NCBI GenBank assembly: GCA_021292165.1
Contig: CM037883.1
Span: forward strand, 6,674,934-6,738,933
Length of the DNA: 64,000 bases
Source of the DNA: Shinisaurus crocodilurus
Taxonomy: Eukaryota > Chordata > Lepidosauria > Squamata > Shinisauridae
Direction: 5' to 3'
The notes below the pieces were generated by a model. The model saw only the letters and a program-made list of their open reading frames with translations. It did no database searches and was not told where the DNA came from. Position numbers and translations under genes: made by a program. Shown here piece by piece: positions 27,401 to 36,382 of the stretch. Position 1 is the first letter of the stretch. Each line of letters starts with the position of its first letter.

Positions 27401-30400
27401 AACACCATTTCCTAGAGACATTATTGATCTCTAGGATCAATACATACATACATACATACATACGTACGTACATACATACATACCAGGGCCAGACACTTAG
27501 TCTGAAGCTCCACCACACTTCTAAGTATAATAAGGGTGCAATCCTATGCATGTTTAGTCAGAAAAAAGTCCTCCAACTCCCAGCATTGCCCAGCCAGTCA
27601 TGCTGGCTGGGGAATGCTGGGAGTTGGAGGACTTTTTTCTGACTAAAAATGCATAGGATTGCACCCTAATACAGTACATGGACAATGACTCTGGCTTGCT
27701 GCCAAGCATAATATGCAAACATGAGCAAAGCAATGTAGTATCTTAATGGCCCAAGTTTGGAATTAAATAGGCAACTAGATAAATTCCACAGTACTCTTTT
27801 CAGGAATTCCTATTAACCCAAAAAGTAGTGTTCAGCGGACCTTAAAAAAGCAAATAGCCAAATTTTCAGATGATTAAGATTTCCAACATTTTTTACTTTC
27901 ATTTAAAAAAAGCAGGGTGATGCTTTCAATTAAGTCTTCCCACCACGTCAGAAATAGGCCTGAAGAAAGCAGATGCATTGTACTGCAGAAGGAAGTATGA
28001 CAGTCCCAGAAAAAGAAGCTAAGTAGGAAGATGGTTGAATTCTGAATAATCAGATGCAGAGATTAGGAAGAGAAAAGCTAAAGCAATGCAGTCTGCAAAA
28101 GAACTAGAAGTCCTAACACTTAACAGTAGTAAGTTTAGATATATACGTCCATTGTACCTATTTTTATCTTGGCCCTTTATTTAAAGATTTGCTTTGGTAT
28201 ACTAGGTCCTTGTGCATCAGATTTATTAAATGGATACGGCTTTCTTGAAAAAATGGCGGAGCACGTAGTAACACCCCAACTCCTAGAAGCAACTTAAGTT
28301 GGGACTTACCTTCCATTTCCTCTAATTTTGCAATGGCTGCACCATGCTGAAGGAAAACTACAGCTATGCTAGAGGTGCTTGGCCTCTAGGATTTCATAGT
28401 GCTTTGGAAGCATTACCAACTTTCAAAGAATATCCAACAAGAGGAAAGACTAAGATTTCAGTGAAAGTGGACCCATCTCTCAGGAACAACAAGTTCTACG
28501 CCAGTCATACTGTAAGTAAGTCCTCCAAGGTTGCTAGCTCAAAAAGTATATTAGCTCTCCTACACAGAGCCATTAGTGGCACACTAGTGTATAGAAAGGG
28601 GGGAGGAGAGAGGGGTCAACTGTATCAGTTTGCAAAAGCTTTCCTGCCTGTTTACGTACCTTTCTCTTTCTCACATTTCTATAGCGCCCATTAGCCGAAG
28701 CTCTCTGGGCGATTCACAAAAAAACCCTTAAAACTTTAAAATATAATAACATAGTAAAACATTGTATTAAAAACCACATGCTGAAAACAGAATAAAACCA
28801 AATTAAAAATCAAGATAAAAGCCAGCTGCAGTGCAAAGATGTAAGAACGCACTGACCTGCCCTTGCATGCAGAAGTTCCAAGTTCAATCTCCCACATCAC
28901 CAGGTAGGGCTGGAAAAATTCCTGCCTGAACCCTCGGAGAGCCGCTGCCAGTCAGTGTTGACAATATGGGGCTAGATGGACCAAGGGCCTGACTCAGGAT
29001 AAGGCAGCTTTCTATGACTAGGCTATTTGGCTATTGAACAACCCACTTTATTCTGCTCTCAGTGTACTTGCCATAGGGGTGGGGAGGGAAATTTTCAGCA
29101 GGAAAGAAGTGTGCACAGGGTAGTCCTGGAAACAAATGTCTAAAATATCCTACCCCTCCATTTTCTTTGCCAATTTGAAACAGAAGGCAACATAAACCAT
29201 GCATGGTTTTATATCTTTGAGCAACACAAACAGCTTGGTAAAGGAGGCAAAGCAAGAAGTAACCACTGGATGACACATTTTAGTGGTTCAGGGACAAAGA
29301 TGTAGGTCATTGCAGCAGTATCTAACTTGGATCCCAGATTTAGAATTTTGCACGAAGAGTCAAGCAATTAAGGCAATGCTTGCATAAATGCAAGCATGAA
29401 TTGAAATCTTATTTAAGTAGGATAAACTAAGACGTATTGCTTTTTCTTAGACTTCCCCTTCGAATGTCTTTAACACACCGAACACATTAAGGCTGCTAAT
29501 ATAGCACTCTGTAGTCCAAAGCATGTAAGCATCAGTTGAGAGGACCCATTTTGACAGAATTAGTGTAATAAAACTTAAGTTAGTACCGTGCATTTCCAAC
29601 ATAACTTAAATATACTGCACTCTCACACACTGGCGTTTATTGCTCATGAAAACATTGTAATGTACATAAAACATTTCTATGGCAAACAAGCTGTTGCACT
29701 GCATAGCAAGATGGCCCAACTGGTTTAAAACAACCATTAATGAAATAAAGAAGAACACTAAGGCACACTGAGTTCTCAACACAGCACAAACACACAAACA
29801 GGTAAGAGGCTGATTTGCTGATAGCCACATTTATTCTTACCCTTATAGTAGGCCTCTTGTGTACCTGTTAGTTAAAATATATATATTATCCAACAAGTCA
29901 TGCATTCAAATCCTAAATTTGGACGATATCATCTACCATCTCATCTTTGACAGCCCTATGTTTCTAGAAGAATACTAATTATTTTCCAGGGGGGTAGCAA
30001 TGTTTGTTGTTTTTACTGCAACAGACTAAGAGTTTTGTGGCACCTTAAAAAGGAACAAATTTATTCTGGCATCAGATGCATCTGATGAAGTGGATAGTGT
30101 TCATGAAAGCTTCTGCCCAGGATGCATTTGTTCGTGTTTAAGGAGCCACAAGACTCTGTGACTGGGTTCAGACAACATGCCGCAGCTCATCGTGGGTTAT
30201 TCAAAATGGCGGCCAACTGCAGCCTCACTACGGGTGGGCTGTTGTGTCGTGCAAACAGCCTCTTTGTTGTTCTTACTAATGATCATGTTACTGTTGACAT
30301 GATAACTTATCACAAGAATATACAAAAGTGAATCAAGAAACCCCAAGTATCCAGGTAGTCTTTTTCTTACGTTCAACTTGCCTCAATCCCTCTGATTAAC

Positions 30401-31225
30401 TCCTCAAGGGGGCAAACAAAATAAATCAAGAGCTGCAGAGGTTGCTGCAGTATTACAGGTTGCATAAACAAGCCGAAAGGGTGGAATATCCTGTCAGAAG
30501 ATAATGTTTAAGTAGCTATCAAGGTTGTACAATGATTTATTTTTTAGAATTCATTTCAGTGATGGTTAAAAAAAAAAGGACATAGGCTTTAACAAACACA
30601 CATGAATGTTTTCACTGTTTCTACACAGTGACCTGGTTTGCACATAATGCTAACCCATGGTTTAACCATTGAGAGTCGGTGTAGTGGTTAAGAGTGTTGG
30701 ATTAGAACTCGGGAGATCTGGGTTCTAGTCCCCACTTGACCATGAAGCTCATTTGGGTGACTTTGTCCCAGTCACTGACTCTCAGCCTAACCTACCTCAC
30801 AGGGTTGTTGTGAGGATAAAATGGAGGAGGAGGATCATGTAAGCTGCCTTAGGTTCCTTGGAGGAAAAAAGGCAGGATATAAATGTAATAATAAATAAAT
30901 AAATGGTTTGTTGCCCTACCCAGGATTTATCTAGCAAACAATCGAGCAACTGTGGGATGTTTTCTCAATCACTGGGTTGTTTATTTCTCTCCTCCTTTGC
31001 CCTCTCCTTCCCTGTATCCCAAATGCCTTTGCAGTGCTGTAGTACTGGCATCTAGAGCAGCTGGTGCTTTTTACCACTCTTGCCAGCTGCTTCTGTAGCC
31101 TGGAGAAACAACACAGTTCTGGGTTCACTCGTAACGACAACCCATGGTTTAAACAACCCAGAGCTCACAAGTAAGAGGACTAAAGAGTCCTCTGCAAAGA
31201 GGGCCTACCTCCCCTCCAACACTGT

Positions 31226-31259
<34 letters not shown>

Positions 31260-34200
31260 GAAAATATTTCCCCTCCTCTGCTGCAATCAGGCTTTTAAAA
31301 AACTTGCTTGCAGTGGGGAGGGGTGACGTGTGAATGTATGTGAGTGAGTGAGTGTGTGTGTGAGTAAATGGGAAATCATATTGGGGCCACATGGCCCAGC
31401 GCTGGCATGTGGCCACTGACATAATTGCCCAGAACCAATCTGGCCCTCGGGCTGAAAAAGGTTCCCTACCCCTGCACTATACCTTTCAAGAACCATGGCT
31501 ACAAATAGTCTTCATTTTTTTCACTGCAGGTTAACCAGAGTTTAAAACTGTTCACTACACTTTAAAACACACAGGCAATGAATAGTCTATATACCCATGC
31601 AGGGTTTTGCTATACTTATGTCAGATATACCCACTGTCAGCAATCTGACCCAATGCAGGAGGTGTTGACTCTAAAGTGGCTGAGTGAGCTTCAGCTGGCC
31701 ACTCTGGCTTTAACATTCCCCCCCCCCCCGCCTTGTAAACTGTATGTGAGGTGTGCCAAAAACAGACAGATGTTAAAATACAAATGTCCTGCTCTCAAGG
31801 ACTACATCGGAATTCCTCAGTGCACTGAATTCCAAGCTCTAAAAACTCAGATTCTACAGAGCAAGTACAACACACTACTGCAATACCAAATTTGCCATGT
31901 TGCTTTATCAAAGGCAGCAACCATGATCCAGGGAGTATTACATTTTGCTGCCACACATTACAGGAGTTTTGAGCACAATATCGCTGATTGTGTCTATGTA
32001 AAGGGAGACAGTCAGAGGGGAATTTTTAAATAGACCATGATCAAGCATGCTTCAATGGATTCATCTTCAGGCACAGGTTGAATATCTCCTATATTCACAA
32101 GAATTTAAGGAGTGTGCTAGTTCTAGCAAGAATCTACCACCTTCTGAACACAGAGCGTGCTGGTAAAATTACTTAATTTTGCTTTAAATGTTACAAGATA
32201 AAACTTCATTTGGCTACTTTGCGTGGTGATTTTGTGTTTTGTTTTTTCAAAAGCAAGGGAGAAAGATGAAATAAAAGTATTTTTTCCCACAATTGGTCAC
32301 ATTAAAGACACAAACTAAGTAGGAATTTTAGATTCTGAAGGTGCTAACACAATAGCTACTGATATGTAACAGCTTTACATATGAAATATTATTACATGTT
32401 ATCATTCCTAAGAAGGAAAATTAATGTTATACTCAACACCATATTTTTGCTCCCCATCCACTTTTATATCTTATATTGGGCAAAGACTTGCATTGCACTG
32501 AATACATACGTTGAATGAATAAACAAAAAAAGACTTACCCGAAATTCTCTGGACACATTGTCTGAGGGTACAGAACCTGAAATCTGACTAGAAATCGTAG
32601 CTGCAATGAGTTGCTTACACCATTCAACATGGGATCCTGTGGGACTACAAGAACAGAATGTAACAGTTTATTTAGCAAAAGATTCCTATTTTGACATCTA
32701 CTTAGATCCTGCATTAATGAGACAACTTGGGACCAGGACACCTGAGAGAGTGCCTCTTCCCTTACCAACCTGCCCGGTCACTGAGGTCATTGGATGGCAT
32801 GCCTTGGTGGTTCCATATGGACCTACGACCCGGTTGGAGTCCACCTGGAGAAGAGCCTTCAGTGTAGCAGCTCCATTTCTTTGGAACTCCTTGCCTCTGA
32901 CTACAAGCTGTTTGGCAAGAGCAGCAAATATCCACTGCTGCTCTTGCCAAGTGGCTAGCGGGTGACCGTCATTGCCAGCCACCCCAAAAGTGCCTGAGCA
33001 GCACTTTGGGGTTGCTGACAAAGGCTTCCCCCACTCCTGCTGCAAGCCATTTCAGGCTCGCTGCAGCTTGACTTTTTTTTTTTTCCTAACCCTTTTTGGG
33101 GGGGAGATTGTAAAGGCTGGCTTTGATTTAGTCAGCTGATCTCAACTCTCAACTGAGAACTGTTGCCTGCAGTTGTTAGTGACAGAAGGAAAGGCTTTAT
33201 ACTTCCGGGCGAAGTATAAAGTGTTGGTTATTACCTTTAAAGCCCTACATGGTTTGGGTCCAGGCTACCTACGGGATCGCCTTCTCCCGTACAATCCACC
33301 CCGCACACTTAGGTCCTCTGGGAAGAATCTGCTTCAGTCAGCCAAAACTAGGCTGACTAGCATTACCCAGAGGACCTTCTCTTCTGCTGCTCCCAGATTA
33401 TGGAATGGCCTGCCGGAGGAGATACGTCAACTTGTCAGTCTTTTGCACTTTAAAAAAGCCATAAAGACTGAACTCTTCCGGCAGGCCTATCCGGCGGAAT
33501 TTTAGGATGTTTTAAAGATGCTTTTAAGATGTTTTTAAGATGTTTTAAAGATGTTTTTAGGATGTTTTAAGATGTTTAATAGTATATATTGTGTTGTTTT
33601 AGTTTAGGTATTTTATATTTTCTGTTGTTCCCCGCCTCGATCTAGATGGAGAGGCGGGTAATAAATAAATTATTATTATATTATTATTATTATTATTTCA
33701 AGAAGTACAAGGGTGAAGTACTCCAACAGTTACACCAGCACAACCTGCTAATGTTGTAGGGTCCTAACAATGAAGTGTTGCACATTGAAGCAAAAGTTCA
33801 GGATCAAAGGTACTGTATTCCTAATGTTTTTTTTAACAAGGAATACTCGAATAATTTGATCTATGTGAATTCCAATACGAATTGACTTGATCTGCCCCAC
33901 CTGGACTAACCTGTGCATCAGAACTTAATTATCCATCATATTTTGCACTTGCATGTTATGACACAGTTCTCAGCTCAAAAAACATATCAAAATATTAAAT
34001 GCTATCTTGACAAGAAAATATGTTTAAAATACATATTTAAATGTATATATTCATGCAAATTTCTGGAAAAAAGTAGTGATTAATGAGGAAATGGGACAGA
34101 ACGGATTTACAGGTAAACACATGTGAAAGTGGCACAGAGCAGAAACAAATCAGTCTGATTTGTCTATCCATATTTTTAACTAGACTAACTCACCCTACTT

Positions 34201-36320
34201 GAAAATAGGTTCTATCTTCAGACTTGAACTACTGGAAGAGGACAGAAATTCTACAACAGTTTAAGCATCTCTTTTGCTGAAAATTTGCAGCTGGAAGCTG
34301 ATCCAGGGATTTAAACTGGATGACCTATTAAGTATTCACCAAAGTTAGCAAGAGATTCTTTCTTCAGGAATGTCTAAACACTCAGGAAAAACATGAAAGC
34401 TATTTCCTGAATCAGCCAGAGAGGCCTGGCATCAAAACCCAAGAAGAGTGCCAGATTCTGGGAAGTGAAATGGGAACTTGAACCATACTGCAACCAGTAT
34501 CAACAAGAGAAATCCTAAAAGGGATGCAAGAAGAGACAAGCAAGATGTTTTCAACAGTGTATTTTCTATGGAAAATGAACTGCCCTCACCAATTAAAAGT
34601 CCATAGGAGAGGATAGGTTATACAAATAAGATCCAGCGTGGTGCAAGAGTGTCGGAGTAGAAGCAGGGAAACCCAAGTCCAGATCTCCAGTCAGCTGTAA
34701 AGCTTACTAGGCAACCTTAGGCCGGTCACAAAGTAGGGTGATCAGATACAAACAAGGACTGGGCTCCTGCACCTTTAATAGTTGTGTAGAAGATGGATTT
34801 TCAGCAATTTTATCTTCCCTCTTCTACACAACTATTAAAGATACAGGAGCCCAGCCCTTTTCACATCTGGCCACCATCCCTCTCAGCCCAACCTACCTCA
34901 CAAAGATGTTGTGAGCGTAAGAATATGGCGGGGAGGGGGGATCATGTAAGCTACCTTGAAGGAAAACTGGAATGTAAGTGTAATAACAACAAATAATACA
35001 AGTATTTGGGGAGGGTCAAAAGCATAATTTTAGTTACTCAACTCTATCATCTGGCACCGGTCAACAAGCGAGATTATAAATAACAAGACAGGAGTCTATT
35101 AACCTCCATTTACCCCAGTTTAAATAGTTCCCTTCTACTTTGTCCCTGGGCCGTCCTTATATTACTTTAAACTTATTTTTGAGTACCAGTATTAAGCTTT
35201 CATATGTTTAAACTGTATATAATATTTATGTAATGTCAACCACACTAATTCACATTTATGCATCAGCTTAGTATTCACGTGTTTCAAATTCATAATCTCA
35301 GTCATTCTTACAACTACCACATACGGTTAGTATTATCATCCCTATTGGGGCACGGGTGGTGGTGAGTCTGAGAGACAGCAGATTCCCAAAGGCCACCTAG
35401 TGAGTTCATGACAGAGGCAACATTTGAACGGGGAACTTCTGGGTCTACAGCTTGGTCCCTTAGTCACTAGGTTATACCAGTTTGTACAATGTGCCATTAA
35501 TACGTTCATACTCAGTAGCACTTAATACATGTGTTAAAACACCTGGTCACCACTGGCAGCCAAGAATTCCATGCAGGCAAGGCAAGTGCATTGAATTCCC
35601 TCCAGGCAAATGAGTGGGCTGGCAAAGAAGGGACCGGGCAATCTGTTCCTCCTTCACCAAGTCACTCAGTTTCTATAGTGGCTGTGGAGGAAGTGAAGCC
35701 TTTCCTTCAGGGCCAGTATGAAAGCCGTGTGGGCTGGAGAAGGAGGAACAGAGCACTCTGTTTCTCCTTCGCCAGCCTGCTGTGCTTTTTCTAGCCTGCT
35801 TTTTTTTTTTTTTTTTATCAGCCTGGTTTTTACTCATGGGAGAGGGGTACTCACAAGTAAAAGGCAGGAGAGTAAAACGTTTTGCAAGCTAGGAACTTTT
35901 GGGGGCGTAGTAACACATCTGTAACAGGTCTTAGAAACAAATTTGTATTACGTATGTAAGTGTATATCACATTTAGAACTGTTCTATGGGACACAACCCC
36001 ACCTGGAAGTTCTCTGGCACAAGCCCCTGCTGAAGGGAATGGGAGATGTGTGCAGCACTTATACCTTTTTAGCATGGTATTATTATACCATTCAGTTTTA
36101 TAGTTATAATTACACACAGCACAATCACACCTGCAGATTCTCCCACAGCAGCCAACGCATTACTTTTTAGCATCGCCATCATCAGCTGCAGCCAGTGTTA
36201 CATTACGCACACTCACAAACGTACAGTTGCAACATGAAATTCTCCAGCACAATCCCACCAAGGCAAAAAGGCAACAGTGCAAGCTTTTAACATTGTTATT
36301 AGAGTTAGTGTATGTATGTA

Positions 36321-36382
<62 letters not shown>

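Noticed and set aside
31578..32033. 151-codon unknown frame with a Pro run
   Set aside because: No recognisable domain, a homopolymer-encoded Pro run, and no splice or promoter context. Too weak to call a gene.
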